A stretch of DNA of 64,000 nucleotides from Chlorogloeopsis fritschii (GCF_043099315.1 NZ_CP170746.1); one strand, 5' to 3'. Shown: positions 1-8,522, numbered from the stretch's first letter. A program made the numbers and translations. The notes: generated by a model not told the origin, from the letters alone.

Positions 1-2
1 TA

Positions 3-791
3 CCGAGTGAAATGCAAAGAATGTGGGAAGAAACAGCAGTACCTTATCTAAAAAGCCAGGGTTGGGGCAAGGAAATCATCTACAGCCGGATGTTAAAATT
101 CTGGGGCATTGGTGAATCTGCTTTAGCAGAAAAAGTTGCTGCCTATCTCAAATTGCCTAACCCAACGGTTGCACCCTATGCCAGTAAGGGAGAAGTTAAG
201 CTACGAGTTTCTGCCAAAGCTACTTCGGAAACCGAGGCACAAGAGTTAATTGCTCCTGTAGAAAAACAACTTCAAGAAATTGCTGGGCTGGATTATTACG
301 GTGCTGATGATGACACACTTGCTTCCGTAGTTGGTCATAGTTTGCGTAAGACAGGAGAAACCCTTTCCGTTGCAGAATCCTGCACAGGTGGTGGATTGGG
401 GCAGATGTTGACCGAAGTATCTGGTAGCTCTGATTACTTTTGGGGTGGGATAATTTCCTATGACAATTCAGTAAAAGAGAGGCTTTTAGGGGTTAATCCA
501 GAAGACTTAGCCAAATTTGGGGCGGTAAGTACTACTGTGGCAGAGCAAATGGCATTGGGAGTGCGATCGCGTCTGGGCACTTCTTGGGGATTGAGTATCA
601 CTGGTATCGCCGGGCCTGGTGGTGGAACACAGACAAAGCCAGTGGGTTTAGTATACATCGGTTTAGCAGGGCCAAATGGCGTGGAAAGTTTTGAATATCG
701 CTTTGGTACAGGGCGAAGTCGGTCGTTTGTTCGGCATTTGAGCGCGTGTACAGCATTGGATTTGCTGCGACGGAAGTTGTTGACGAGGTAA
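3..791 (+). CDS. cinA: CinA-like nicotinamide-nucleotide amidase, 3' part
   Basis: The C-terminal part of a CinA/competence-damage protein whose 5' end lies outside the window; the frame is open to the left edge, so the first visible Met is internal. The fragment holds the linker domain and the C-terminal amidase domain with the conserved SVAESCTGG stretch and an ITGIAGPGGG glycine loop. Known family members hydrolyse nicotinamide mononucleotide (pyridine nucleotide recycling) and often carry an N-terminal ADP-ribose pyrophosphatase (COG1058) domain, which would be upstream. A toxin-antitoxin pair follows 48 bases downstream. Identity is sure; the completeness of the N-terminal half cannot be judged. 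Confidence 0.93.
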   Translation, partial: PSEMQRMWEETAVPYLKSQGWGKEIIYSRMLKFWGIGESALAEKVAAYLKLPNPTVAPYASKGEVKLRVSAKATSETEAQELIAPVEKQLQEIAGLDYYGADDDTLASVVGHSLRKTGETLSVAESCTGGGLGQMLTEVSGSSDYFWGGIISYDNSVKERLLGVNPEDLAKFGAVSTTVAEQMALGVRSRLGTSWGLSITGIAGPGGGTQTKPVGLVYIGLAGPNGVESFEYRFGTGRSRSFVRHLSACTALDLLRRKLLTR

Positions 792-804
792 TAAATATGG
801 TAAG

Positions 805-828
805 CTTGTCATACTAATGTATGACAAG
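805..828. promoter_or_regulatory. perfect 10-bp inverted repeat upstream of vapB-like gene
   Basis: CTTGTCATAC and GTATGACAAG are separated by TAAT, a perfect 10-bp dyad ending 11 bases before the antitoxin ATG at 840. Ribbon-helix-helix antitoxins usually bind such a dyad to repress their own operon, so an operator is the likeliest role. No T-tract follows, which argues against a terminator for cinA. Confidence 0.6.
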
Positions 829-839
829 TAGAAAAGACA

Positions 840-1100
840 ATGCGAATTAATGCCCGATTAGATGAAGAGTCTGCTCGCAAACTAGCCTGTATTAAACAGC
901 AAACCAATCAGGCAGTGACAGATGTGATTAAGTCTGCTATTGACTTGTACTATCAAAAGCTTCAGCACCAGCAACAGAATCCCCATAAATTGCTAACAGA
1001 AACTGGTTTTATTGGTTGTGGAGAGGCAGAACCAAGTTTATCTGTAAACTACAAGTCTATTTTGAGAGATAACTTAAAAACCAAATATGGTTATAGTTGA
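840..1100 (+). CDS. ribbon-helix-helix antitoxin (VapB/CopG-like)
   Basis: An 86-residue protein starting MRINARLDEESARKL, the beta-strand plus helix pattern of ribbon-helix-helix DNA-binding antitoxins; the second helix (about residues 23-38) ends before a Gln-rich linker. The C-terminal half would wrap the toxin. Its last 14 bases overlap the start of the PIN-domain gene at 1087, so the two are translationally coupled, as in VapBC operons. A perfect dyad at 805-828 is a plausible self-operator. Family assignment rests on the N-terminal pattern and on the partner. Confidence 0.8.
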   Translation: MRINARLDEESARKLACIKQQTNQAVTDVIKSAIDLYYQKLQHQQQNPHKLLTETGFIGCGEAEPSLSVNYKSILRDNLKTKYGYS

Positions 1101-1509
1101 TACGGGGTTTTGGTTAGCTTTGGCAAATCGAAATGACCAGTATCACGCTCAGGCAATAGCGATACTTGCCAATATAAACGAACCTTTAATTACAACTTGG
1201 GCTGTCGTTACTGAAACTTGCTACTTACTCCTCACTACGATAGGCAACCATGCTCAAGTAAGTTTCATAAATAACTTATCTTTAGAAGTAATTACAGTTT
1301 TTGATTTGCAACCCCATCATGGCAGACGCATTTGTGAATTGATGGAACAATATGCAAACTTGCCAATGGATCTTGCCGATGCTTCGCTGGTAGTTTTAGC
1401 AGAGCATTTAGGGCACGGAAGAATTTTATCGATAGATTTTAGAGATTTTAACGCTTACCGTTGGAAGAATCAGTATCCGTTTGAAAATTTGATGTTGTTG
1501 GATGGTTGA
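1087..1509 (+). CDS. PIN-domain ribonuclease toxin (VapC-like)
   Basis: A 140-residue PIN-domain protein. The acidic residues expected for Mg-dependent RNase activity are visible: D5 in MVIVDTG, E43 in VVTETCYLL, an Asp in the LADASLVVLAEH segment and an Asp in LSIDFRDF. VapC toxins cut tRNA or rRNA when released from the antitoxin. The start overlaps the antitoxin end by 14 bases. The overlap, the size and the complete acidic set suggest an intact module. The target RNA cannot be inferred. Confidence 0.85.
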   Translation: MVIVDTGFWLALANRNDQYHAQAIAILANINEPLITTWAVVTETCYLLLTTIGNHAQVSFINNLSLEVITVFDLQPHHGRRICELMEQYANLPMDLADASLVVLAEHLGHGRILSIDFRDFNAYRWKNQYPFENLMLLDG

Positions 1510-1529
1510 AGAGTGGAGGGCGATCGCCA

Positions 1530-2195
1530 CTATCCAGCTACAACTAAACCATCCTGAACACGAATAGTCCGTTTTGTTTGAGCAGCAATATCTGGCTCAT
1601 GAGTCACAATCACAATCGTAATGCCTTGGTTATTCAATTCTGTTAGCAATTCCATGACTTCGTGGGAAGTTGTGGTGTCTAAAGCTCCTGTTGGCTCATC
1701 CGCTAAGACTAAAGCCGGTCGATTTACCAAAGCACGAGCAATGGCAACCCGCTGTTGTTGTCCGCCCGACAATTGGCTGGGACGGTTATTAATGCGATCG
1801 CCTAAACCTACCCTTGTTAGGGCTTCAATTGCTCTTTGACGGCGTTGTGGTTTTGGTACATTGGCATAAACCATCGGTAGCATGACGTTATCTAATGCCG
1901 TCGCCCGCGACAAAAGATTAAATTGTTGGAATACAAAACCGATGCGTTGATTGCGGATATACGCTAACTCATCATCGTCAAAGGTAGTCAGGTTTCTGCC
2001 CTCAAGGACGTAATGCCCTGTTGTCGGACGGTCGAGACAGCCAATAATATTCATGAGAGTGGATTTACCGGAACCCGACATACCCATAATGGCAACGTAT
2101 TCTCCTTCCTCAATAGATAAATCAATTCCCTTGAGTACTGGGACATCCACTTCTCCTAAGCGGTAGGTTTTGGTGATAGACTCCATCCAAATCAT
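1530..2195 (-). CDS. MacB/LolD-type ABC transporter ATP-binding protein
   Basis: A 221-residue ATPase of the MacB/LolD (ABC-3, MacAB-like) family. It shows Walker A GMSGSGKST (residues 38-46), the signature LSGGQQQRVAIARAL, Walker B LVLADEPTGALD and the switch His in VIVTHEPD. Translation could begin at Met1 or Met4. It is the last gene of the set MFP (3883-5418), permease (2588-3859), ATPase, all on the minus strand. Here ATPase and permease are separate, whereas E. coli MacB is fused. The 392-base gap from the permease is filled by a repeat element (2271-2567), so it may now have its own promoter or depend on readthrough. Substrate unknown. Confidence 0.92.
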   Translation of the reverse strand: MIWMESITKTYRLGEVDVPVLKGIDLSIEEGEYVAIMGMSGSGKSTLMNIIGCLDRPTTGHYVLEGRNLTTFDDDELAYIRNQRIGFVFQQFNLLSRATALDNVMLPMVYANVPKPQRRQRAIEALTRVGLGDRINNRPSQLSGGQQQRVAIARALVNRPALVLADEPTGALDTTTSHEVMELLTELNNQGITIVIVTHEPDIAAQTKRTIRVQDGLVVAG

Positions 2196-2270
2196 ACGAT
2201 TTTAGATTTTATATTTTAGGTTTTGGATTGTTCTTCAAATTGGCCTTGAATTTTTAATTTTTAATCACTT

Positions 2271-2567
2271 ACGCCTAATGTGAATTAGTAGAACTCACGT
2301 TGAGTAGCGCCAAATGATAGATTGATTAAAAAATCCAATTTTATGATGATAACGAACACTGTCTTGGAAAGCTTTGAGCCTCGCTCCGCGAGGAGCTACG
2401 CTAACGCCGGAAACCGGCGCACCCTACGGGAAGCCGCAAAGCGTCTACAAACTTTCCGCAGATAAACACAGATGCACACGGATAAATTATCTGTGTTTAT
2501 CTGTGTCCATCTGTGGTCGATTTCTAAAATATGGCTTTTGCTTGCCCTTTTAATTCACATCTAACGT
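2271..2567. repeat. MITE-like element A, 16-bp imperfect terminal inverted repeats, nested GC-rich repeat inside
   Basis: The left end ACGCCTAATGTGAATT (2271-2286) and the right end AATTCACATCTAACGT (2552-2567) are imperfect inverted repeats. The interior contains an ACACAGAT-rich stretch (about 2461-2520) also found at 26661-26840, which has matching ends. Between about 2380 and 2450 sits a GC-rich, palindrome-rich block with GCGAGGAGC and CTACGCTAACGC motifs. That block is absent from the second copy, so it is probably a second repeat inserted into the first. There is no ORF. It separates the permease and ATPase genes of one efflux operon. Confidence 0.65.
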
Positions 2568-2587
2568 CACTTCTGCCTCCTGCTTCA

Positions 2588-3859
2588 TTAGTCGCTCCGT
2601 AAAGCGGCAATTGGATCTAATTTGGCGGCGTTGCGTGCAGGGATCACCCCAGCCAATAGCCCAACTATGAATGAAAGTCCAAATCCGGCGATGACTGATA
2701 AGGGAGAAACGACAAACGGAAACTTGAAAATAGCGGCGGCGGCGGCGGCAATAAGAATACCGGCTCCCATGCCAATGCCTCCTCCAACGGTAGAAATGGC
2801 GATCGCTTCTGCTAAAAATTGATTGAGAATGGCTGCATAGGTTGCTCCTACTGCTTTGCGAATGCCAATTTCCCGCGTTCGCTCGACAACGGAAACCAGC
2901 ATAATATTGGCGATCCCAATTCCCCCAACTAACAATGAAATCCCGGCGATCGCTACCACCATCACCGTAAATAAACTCACCACATTAGTAAAAGTATTGA
3001 CAATATCAGCTTGATTAGTTAACCGAAAATCATCAACTGCTGGTGGATAAATGTTGTGACGCAGGCGCAATATATTAGTTACCTGAAATTGAGCAGCCTC
3101 TAACTGCTCCTGATTGCTAGCTTTAATTAAAATTCCACTGACGGAAATACCTGCCAAAGCATTATTACCAACTAATCTCCGTGACATACTAGTGAGGGGA
3201 ATGTAAATTTGGTCATCTCTATCCATAGGCCCCTGAGAACCCTTTGGCTCCATTACCCCAATTACTTCGTAAGCTTCTCCCCGAACCCGAATTTTCTCAC
3301 CAACAGCGTTAGCACCTTCTCCAAAAAGTGTTTTTTGTACTGTAGGGCCAAGAACAGCAACTTGCGTGGCAGTATCAAGTTCTTCTTGAGTAAAAAATCT
3401 GCCTGCTTGCGGGTAGACATTTCTTACTTCCGGGTAGTTCAAATCTGTGCCGTAAATTGTTGTGGATGTGTTCTGCCCGCCGTACACAACTTGTGCGTTT
3501 CGCTGTAAGTAAGCAGAGACAACCTGAGCAGATGGCGCTTGCTGGGCGATCGCCTCGGCATCTTCCCAAGTCAAAGTACTGGTAGAACCAAGTCCCTGAC
3601 TGATAAATCCGCTTCTCGCAGCACCAGCTAATACTTGCAAAACATCTGTACCCAATGCTTGTATTTGTTGTTCGACTCCTTTTTGCACACCTTGACCGAC
3701 AGAAGTAATCGCAATGACAGAGGAAATCCCAATAATTACACCCAGCATAGTTAGTCCGGTGCGTAATTTATTACTCCACAGTGCCTCCGCAGCCATTGAC
3801 AAGATTTCTACTAATGAAACTGTACGGGTACTCTTTTTTCTGTAAAAACCCTTAAGCAT
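2588..3859 (-). CDS. MacB/FtsX-type ABC transporter permease
   Basis: A 423-residue permease. A first transmembrane helix near residues 30-55 (LRTGLTMLGVIIGISSVIAI) is followed by a large periplasmic MacB core domain (about 60-270). Three C-terminal helices carry the conserved ERTREIGIRKAVGA loop, which contacts the ATPase, and the protein ends in PARNAAKLDPIAALR. This is the standard MacB_PCD plus FtsX topology. MacB systems move substrates from the periplasm across the outer membrane by mechanotransmission, using a MacA-type adaptor. The adaptor gene ends 23 bases upstream, so co-transcription is expected. Substrate cannot be read. Confidence 0.92.
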   Translation of the reverse strand: MLKGFYRKKSTRTVSLVEILSMAAEALWSNKLRTGLTMLGVIIGISSVIAITSVGQGVQKGVEQQIQALGTDVLQVLAGAARSGFISQGLGSTSTLTWEDAEAIAQQAPSAQVVSAYLQRNAQVVYGGQNTSTTIYGTDLNYPEVRNVYPQAGRFFTQEELDTATQVAVLGPTVQKTLFGEGANAVGEKIRVRGEAYEVIGVMEPKGSQGPMDRDDQIYIPLTSMSRRLVGNNALAGISVSGILIKASNQEQLEAAQFQVTNILRLRHNIYPPAVDDFRLTNQADIVNTFTNVVSLFTVMVVAIAGISLLVGGIGIANIMLVSVVERTREIGIRKAVGATYAAILNQFLAEAIAISTVGGGIGMGAGILIAAAAAAIFKFPFVVSPLSVIAGFGLSFIVGLLAGVIPARNAAKLDPIAALRSD

Positions 3860-3882
3860 AACAGTTGCATTTAAAACTTATT

Positions 3883-5418
3883 TTACAGAGATCTGCCACC
3901 TCGACCACCACCTCCCATACCAGGCAAGACTCCACCTCGCGGTGTTGATTGCGGTCGCGCTCCTGGTGGGAAGCTCAGTAATACCCTTTCAGTTCCTTGC
4001 AAACCAGATTTGACTTCTGTATAGTTATTGACCGTAGCGCCGGTTTTAATCGGAGTAAATACTGTTTTGTTATCTGCTCCTGTCACAAACACACCTGTGC
4101 TTCCTTGCTGACGCACAACTGCTGCTGTAGGCACAACAATAGCATTTTGCAATTGACCAACTTGGAAATCAGCTTCCACATTCATCCCTGATCGCAGTAA
4201 ATTTTGGGAGTCAGAGCCAAGTGAAATTTTGACTTGAAAACTAGTAACATTTTGTTCTACTGTCGCCTGAGCAGCAATTTGACTGACTTTGCCCTCAAAA
4301 GTTTTGCCTGGGAAGGCATCTGCTCTAATCTTGACTTTTTGCCCCAGACGTATTTTAGAAATATTTGTCTCAGCTAAATTTGCGACAACTTGATTTGTAG
4401 AAGCTAAGGACAATATCGAAGAAGAGGTGGCTGAGGAAACATCACTGCCTGAGGTTGTTGGCGTCACAAAAGCCCCTGGATCGGCGTACTTTTGAGTCAC
4501 AACGCCATCAAAAGGCGCTCTCAGTACAGTGTCATTGATTTTTGTTTGGATCGTTTGCAACGAACCACGAGCAGAAGTCACCTGAGCTTGGGCTGCGTCA
4601 ATATCTTCTTGGCGCGTTCCAGCTTTGAGGAGTGCTAGGGCTTGTTCTCTTTGCCTGACTACCGCCCGCAATTGCTCAATATCTTCTGAACGCGATCCTG
4701 CTTTTTGCAATGCCAATGCCTGCTGGGCTTCATTCACCTGAGCCTGTACACTGTCACGATCGGCACGTGCTTGGTTTAAAGTTTGAAGGGAAACAGCCCC
4801 CGCATTGTACAGCTGCTGATTGCGGCGGAAATTATCTTCTGCTTTTGTCAAAGTGGCTTGAGCATTTTTTAAACGTGCCTCAGCCTGTCCAATATCTTGG
4901 GGGCGGTTGCCTGCGATCGCCTTTTGTAAGTTTGCTTTTGCTTCGTCTAATTGTGCCTGTGCTTGAGCAATATCTTGAGGACGATTGCCCGCGATCGCCT
5001 TTTGTAGATTCGCTTGTGCTTGTGCTAGTTGTCCTCGTGCTTGGGTGAGTTGCCCTTGTAAATCAGAATCATCCATCTGAGCAAGTATTTGCCCTTGTTT
5101 GACTGTATCTCCTTCTTTGACTAACAATGCTTTGAGTACACCTGATTCTTTAGGGCTAACATTAATCGAGCGTTCGGGCTTAACTGCACCATTAGCTGAA
5201 ACGGCGATCGGTAAGCTCTGCCTTTGTACAGGAGCAGTTAAAATCCTCTGTCTTGCATTGCGAGTGGGAACAATTACCAGTTGACGATACACGGCAAAAC
5301 CAACTCCACCCGAAAGCAAAAGAATGAGCAGCCAAGATAGCCAACCAGTCCTTTTCTTTTTCTTTGCTTCTAGAAGGAAATTTGATGTGTCTAAGGGGTG
5401 CGAGGTATCAATTTTCAT
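3883..5418 (-). CDS. HlyD/MacA-type membrane fusion protein
   Basis: A 511-residue periplasmic adaptor with a single N-terminal membrane helix (WLSWLLILLLSGGVGFAVY, about residues 25-43). A lipoyl-like half motif (KEGDTVKQGQILAQMDDSDLQ) precedes a long alpha-helical hairpin, and the second lipoyl half (APFDGVVTQKYADPGAFV) leads into beta-barrel domains. The hairpin contains a near-identical tandem duplication around IAGNRPQDI. The C-terminus is glycine- and arginine-rich. It would link the permease encoded 23 bases downstream to an outer-membrane channel (none in the window). First gene of the efflux operon; its promoter should lie in 5419-5870. Confidence 0.92.
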   Translation of the reverse strand: MKIDTSHPLDTSNFLLEAKKKKRTGWLSWLLILLLSGGVGFAVYRQLVIVPTRNARQRILTAPVQRQSLPIAVSANGAVKPERSINVSPKESGVLKALLVKEGDTVKQGQILAQMDDSDLQGQLTQARGQLAQAQANLQKAIAGNRPQDIAQAQAQLDEAKANLQKAIAGNRPQDIGQAEARLKNAQATLTKAEDNFRRNQQLYNAGAVSLQTLNQARADRDSVQAQVNEAQQALALQKAGSRSEDIEQLRAVVRQREQALALLKAGTRQEDIDAAQAQVTSARGSLQTIQTKINDTVLRAPFDGVVTQKYADPGAFVTPTTSGSDVSSATSSSILSLASTNQVVANLAETNISKIRLGQKVKIRADAFPGKTFEGKVSQIAAQATVEQNVTSFQVKISLGSDSQNLLRSGMNVEADFQVGQLQNAIVVPTAAVVRQQGSTGVFVTGADNKTVFTPIKTGATVNNYTEVKSGLQGTERVLLSFPPGARPQSTPRGGVLPGMGGGGRGGRSL

Positions 5419-5642
5419 TTATCCTGTTCTGTTTAGGAGTACTGGCTACACAGAGGCACTGCTGCAAGAATTCGAGGTAACTGGATTTTGGTAGCTCTAA
5501 AGTTGTAATTTTCTTATCTGTATTATTTCAATTATCTATTTATAGAATGTTCCCATTGGCAATTTTGATGTAACCATATACTTAGGTCTCACAATCCTCC
5601 AGTAGGAGGAATATCTCTATTGGAAGGTTTCAGCTAACTCTG

Positions 5643-5699
5643 GGACTTACGCACAAGTCACGGAAGAACAAGAATTAGAAGAGTATTTTGCGTAAGTCC
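5643..5699. repeat. 57-bp element with perfect 11-bp terminal inverted repeats
   Basis: GGACTTACGCA (5643-5653) is perfectly inverted as TGCGTAAGTCC (5689-5699) around an A-rich core. It lies in the divergent intergenic region (5419-5876) between the efflux operon and the DUF2993 gene. The rest of that region shows no ORF of note. The small size and non-coding core suggest a MITE-like or REP-like element. Confidence 0.6.
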
Positions 5700-5876
5700 T
5701 GTAACTTTGACGAAGTCTAATTTAGATTTGCGTGTTGTGACTACATGATTGCTCGGATGTTCTACTGTTGCTGCAACCCCATCGTATAATTCACTCTGGT
5801 GCTAGTGCATAGTGCAAAAGTCCCAATTTTATACATGACCTAAGTCACATATTTTGCTGAGATCTAATCGGATATC

Positions 5877-6767
5877 TTGACCGATCTATCAGCACAATCA
5901 ATCGCCAAAGACTTGCTGCATCCTTCACAATTTGTTACAAAAATACAAAGAACTTCTAGAGGCATCAACTCAATGTTCGGCGAACTTACAGGTTTAACAG
6001 ATCCCAAAGGCACCGACTGGGGAGAGCGGATGCTCAACACCGTTGCGAGCCAAACGATTCGCCACCTATTCACCAAAAGCGAGTCAATAGAAGTCTTTGT
6101 CCGCTGTTATCCCTCCAGCAAACTCTTACAAGGCAGTATTGACAGTTTTAAAATGAGTGGTCGTGGCTTAGTGATTCGTAAAGATTTTGCAGTGGAGGAA
6201 ATGTCTTTTGAAACCGATGCTGTTGCGATTGATTTTGGTTCTGTTTTGAGTGGCAAGTTAAATTTGAAGCAACCAACACAAGCGATCGCCCAAGTCGTAT
6301 TGTCAGAAGAAGGTATCAACCAGTCTTTTCAAGCAGAACTGGTAAGAAATCGTTTAGTGAATTTATCCTTACCTGCTTTGACAGCCTTATCCGGTGGCAA
6401 ACCAGTCTCTTTTAGCGAAATCAAGGTGCAGTTGTTACCCCAAAATCGCCTCAAACTTTGGGCAAAAGCAGATTTAAACAACGGCGAACTCGTGCCGTTG
6501 AATATGACTGTAACCATAGCTGTAGAAAGGCGCAGACGCATTTCTTTTCAAAACCCGGAAGTTGAACTTGAGCAAGTGCCAGAAGCACAGCGAGAAATGT
6601 CTAAAACCTTAAGTCTGGCGCTAGCGGAAATTTTGGATAATATGGTTGATTTAGATCGCTTTGATTTGGATGGAGTAAAAATGCGGCTTAATCGTTTGGA
6701 AACCGAGGGAAAACGGTTAATTTTTAGTGGTTATGCGGAGATTGAACGCATACCTCGTAGCGGTTAA
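5877..6767 (+). CDS. DUF2993 (LmeA-like) family protein
   Basis: A 296-residue protein resembling the cyanobacterial DUF2993 family: after a leader region come beta-rich segments such as IEVFVRCYPSSKLLQGSI and FKMSGRGLVIRK, and the C-terminal half ends with FDLDGVKMRLNRLE. DUF2993 is an SMP/TULIP-like lipid-binding fold suspected in envelope lipid handling; that role is inference here. The only start before the conserved region is TTG at 5877; ATG at 5972 would remove about 32 residues. No signal peptide is evident. Neighbours do not suggest a pathway. Confidence 0.75.
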   Translation: MTDLSAQSIAKDLLHPSQFVTKIQRTSRGINSMFGELTGLTDPKGTDWGERMLNTVASQTIRHLFTKSESIEVFVRCYPSSKLLQGSIDSFKMSGRGLVIRKDFAVEEMSFETDAVAIDFGSVLSGKLNLKQPTQAIAQVVLSEEGINQSFQAELVRNRLVNLSLPALTALSGGKPVSFSEIKVQLLPQNRLKLWAKADLNNGELVPLNMTVTIAVERRRRISFQNPEVELEQVPEAQREMSKTLSLALAEILDNMVDLDRFDLDGVKMRLNRLETEGKRLIFSGYAEIERIPRSG

Positions 6768-7035
6768 TTGTTGCGATCGCTCTTTCTAATCCTGCGTCAA
6801 AATCCCCACTAAAATCTGCATCAAGACTTCTAAATCGGTGGGAACTCGATACAGCATCAAATCCTGAGTTACCACCCGCGAGGAGCGATGAAAGTAAATT
6901 AATAGCACCCTTAACCAAGTTCGCTCCTAACTCCTTGAGAATATCTGCCGGAGCAAATTTCATCAAAAAGTAACTGCGGAAAGTATACGTCTCATTCGGT
7001 TTAAGAATCGGGGGACGTGGTGTTCGTTGTGTCAA
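6724..7035 (-). CDS. hypothetical protein, possibly a truncated remnant
   Basis: A 103-residue ORF starting at TTG (7035) with a good GGGGAG ribosome site eight bases upstream. Its first 37 residues (PPILKPNETYTF, RSYFLMKFAPADILKELG) look like a conserved cyanobacterial N-terminus, but the remainder (LLAGGNSGF onward) is low-complexity and looks unrelated. It overlaps the 3' end of the convergent DUF2993 gene by 44 bases. I read it either as a short lineage-specific protein or as the surviving 5' end of a longer, decayed gene. Function unknown. Confidence 0.4.
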   Translation of the reverse strand: MTQRTPRPPILKPNETYTFRSYFLMKFAPADILKELGANLVKGAINLLSSLLAGGNSGFDAVSSSHRFRSLDADFSGDFDAGLERAIATINRYEVCVQSPHNH

Positions 7036-7143
7036 AGCATATGCTCCCCAAGTACATATTGTTACTCTTTTGAGTGTAGTGCGATCGCATCATTTTGCTA
7101 AAAGTGTGTAATGGTAAATTGCAGAAAAGTGATCGGAAAGAAA

Positions 7144-7317
7144 ATGCCAACCTACCAACAGCTACGCACTTGCTTTATTCTCAGCTATCAAAATACTAGA
7201 ATGTACTTACCAATTTATTTGGTGACAATTGACCAGCGAACAAAACACGTAGTCATTCTTGCAGGCTAAGAAACCGAAATTGTCATTTATCCAAATGGAA
7301 AGTGGCGGTACGTATGA
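7144..7317 (+). pseudogene. small DUF6888-like gene interrupted by an in-frame TAA
   Basis: ATG 7144 opens a frame reading YLPIYLVTIDQRTKHVVILAG, then TAA at 7267-7269, then in the same frame ETEIVIYPNGKWRYV and TGA at 7315-7317. The two parts together resemble one small cyanobacterial family (I believe DUF6888: LPIHLVR...ILAG...EI.IYPNG.W), so the TAA probably replaces a sense codon. The real stop overlaps the next gene's ATG (7314) as ATGA, showing the pair was translationally coupled. A sequencing error is possible. The family function is unknown; such pairs look toxin-antitoxin-like, but that is only inference. Confidence 0.6.
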
Positions 7318-7526
7318 GCAAACACAATTTTACAACAATGAATCGTGCAGAATTAAGGCGCTACATCCTAGCCCACAGAGAAGATCAAGAAGCACTACAA
7401 GCATATATTGATCGATTTCAAGACCCTGAGGCTATAGTTTTCCCCGCACCTGAATCTGTAGAAGATCTAGAGCATTACCCAGAGCTACACAGACAGTACC
7501 AAGACAGAAAACATCAACGTGACTAA
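7314..7526 (+). CDS. small DUF6887-like protein
   Basis: A 70-residue acidic protein, MSKHNFTTMNRAELRRYILAH at its start, typical of a cyanobacterial family (I believe DUF6887) found next to DUF6888. I chose ATG 7314 rather than the upstream GTG (7302) because it makes the ATGA overlap with the preceding frame and matches the usual MSK.NF.TM.RAELR start. The upstream partner is interrupted by a stop, so translation of this gene may have lost coupling. Function unknown. Confidence 0.7.
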   Translation: MSKHNFTTMNRAELRRYILAHREDQEALQAYIDRFQDPEAIVFPAPESVEDLEHYPELHRQYQDRKHQRD

Positions 7527-7579
7527 AGAGGGATTACTTTAGTAAAATAGCCACAATATAAAAATCTTTTGTCAACTTC

Positions 7580-8377
7580 GTGAAAACTGACAGTATTTTT
7601 TATCGTCTTTTTCAAGAATTCCCCGATATCTTTTTTGAACTCATAGGTGAACTAACACAAGAGGCTAACACCTATCAATTTTCATCAGTTGAAATCAAAC
7701 AAACAGCATTCAGAATTGATGGTGTATTTCTTCCCACACACGAAGAAAGCCCTATTTACTTTGTTGAAGTGCAGTTTCAAACTGATGCAAATATTTACGC
7801 TCGATTGTTTGCAGAAATTTTTCTATACCTACGGCAAAACTCACCACAAAATGACTGGCGTGGTGTGCTCATATATCCCAGCAGTAGTGTAGACACGTCG
7901 AATATACAACATTATCGAGAATTCTTTACAAGCCAGCGAGTCCTACGTATTTATCTTGATGAATTAGGTGAAGTGACTTCACTACCTATTAGTATTGCGA
8001 CTATTAAATTAGTGATTGAAAATGAAGATATAGCTATTTCACAAGCAAGGCAACTAATAAATAGAACTAAACAAGAGATAAGCTCTAAACCGAAACAGCG
8101 GCAGTTATTAGAATTAATAGAGACTATTTTGGTTTATAAGTTTCCCAGGATGAGCAGGGAGGAAATAGAAACTATGTTTGGCTTAAGCGAGTTAAAGCAG
8201 ACACGATTTTATCAAGACGCATTTCAAGAAGGCAAACAAGAAGGCAAACAAGAAGGCAAATTAGAAGCAGTACCTCGGCTATTGGCTTTGGGATTAACTG
8301 TAGAACAGATAGCAGAGGCGTTAGGTTTAGAAGTCGCACAAGTCAGGGAAGCCTCACAAAATCAATCCTCCAGTTGA
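7580..8377 (+). CDS. Rpn/DUF2887-family putative nuclease
   Basis: A 265-residue protein of the DUF2887/Rpn (PD-(D/E)XK nuclease-like) group common in many copies in filamentous cyanobacteria. The N-terminal FYRLFQEFPDIFFELIG is the family hallmark. Likely nuclease residues are D47 (RIDGVFLP), E63 and Q65 (YFVEVQF). The C-terminus has a variable EGKQ tandem tract (three units) followed by a short helix-turn-helix-like segment (LTVEQIAEALGLEVAQVREA). It starts at GTG 7580. Rpn proteins are linked to recombination or phage defence in enterobacteria; the role here is unproven. Confidence 0.85.
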   Translation: MKTDSIFYRLFQEFPDIFFELIGELTQEANTYQFSSVEIKQTAFRIDGVFLPTHEESPIYFVEVQFQTDANIYARLFAEIFLYLRQNSPQNDWRGVLIYPSSSVDTSNIQHYREFFTSQRVLRIYLDELGEVTSLPISIATIKLVIENEDIAISQARQLINRTKQEISSKPKQRQLLELIETILVYKFPRMSREEIETMFGLSELKQTRFYQDAFQEGKQEGKQEGKLEAVPRLLALGLTVEQIAEALGLEVAQVREASQNQSSS

Positions 8378-8522
8378 TGTAGCAACTATCAGCCTATTGC
8401 TAGCCAAAATTTTTCTCTGTCTTCAAGGAATTGATTGTGCCAAACTTGGAGTTAAATTTTGTTAAGATTAGACTCGACGTGAGTCTGCCTTCGCTGCCAA
8501 TTGCCTACCTTGGAGACACCCG

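Noticed and set aside
3209..3508. 99-codon plus-strand frame inside the permease gene
   Set aside because: It is antisense to the conserved MacB-type permease, with unnatural composition (Phe/Leu/Cys-rich).
5830..5850. CRP-like site before the DUF2993 gene
   Set aside because: ATGACCTAAGTCACAT is only a partial match to TGTGA-N6-TCACA, with wrong spacing.
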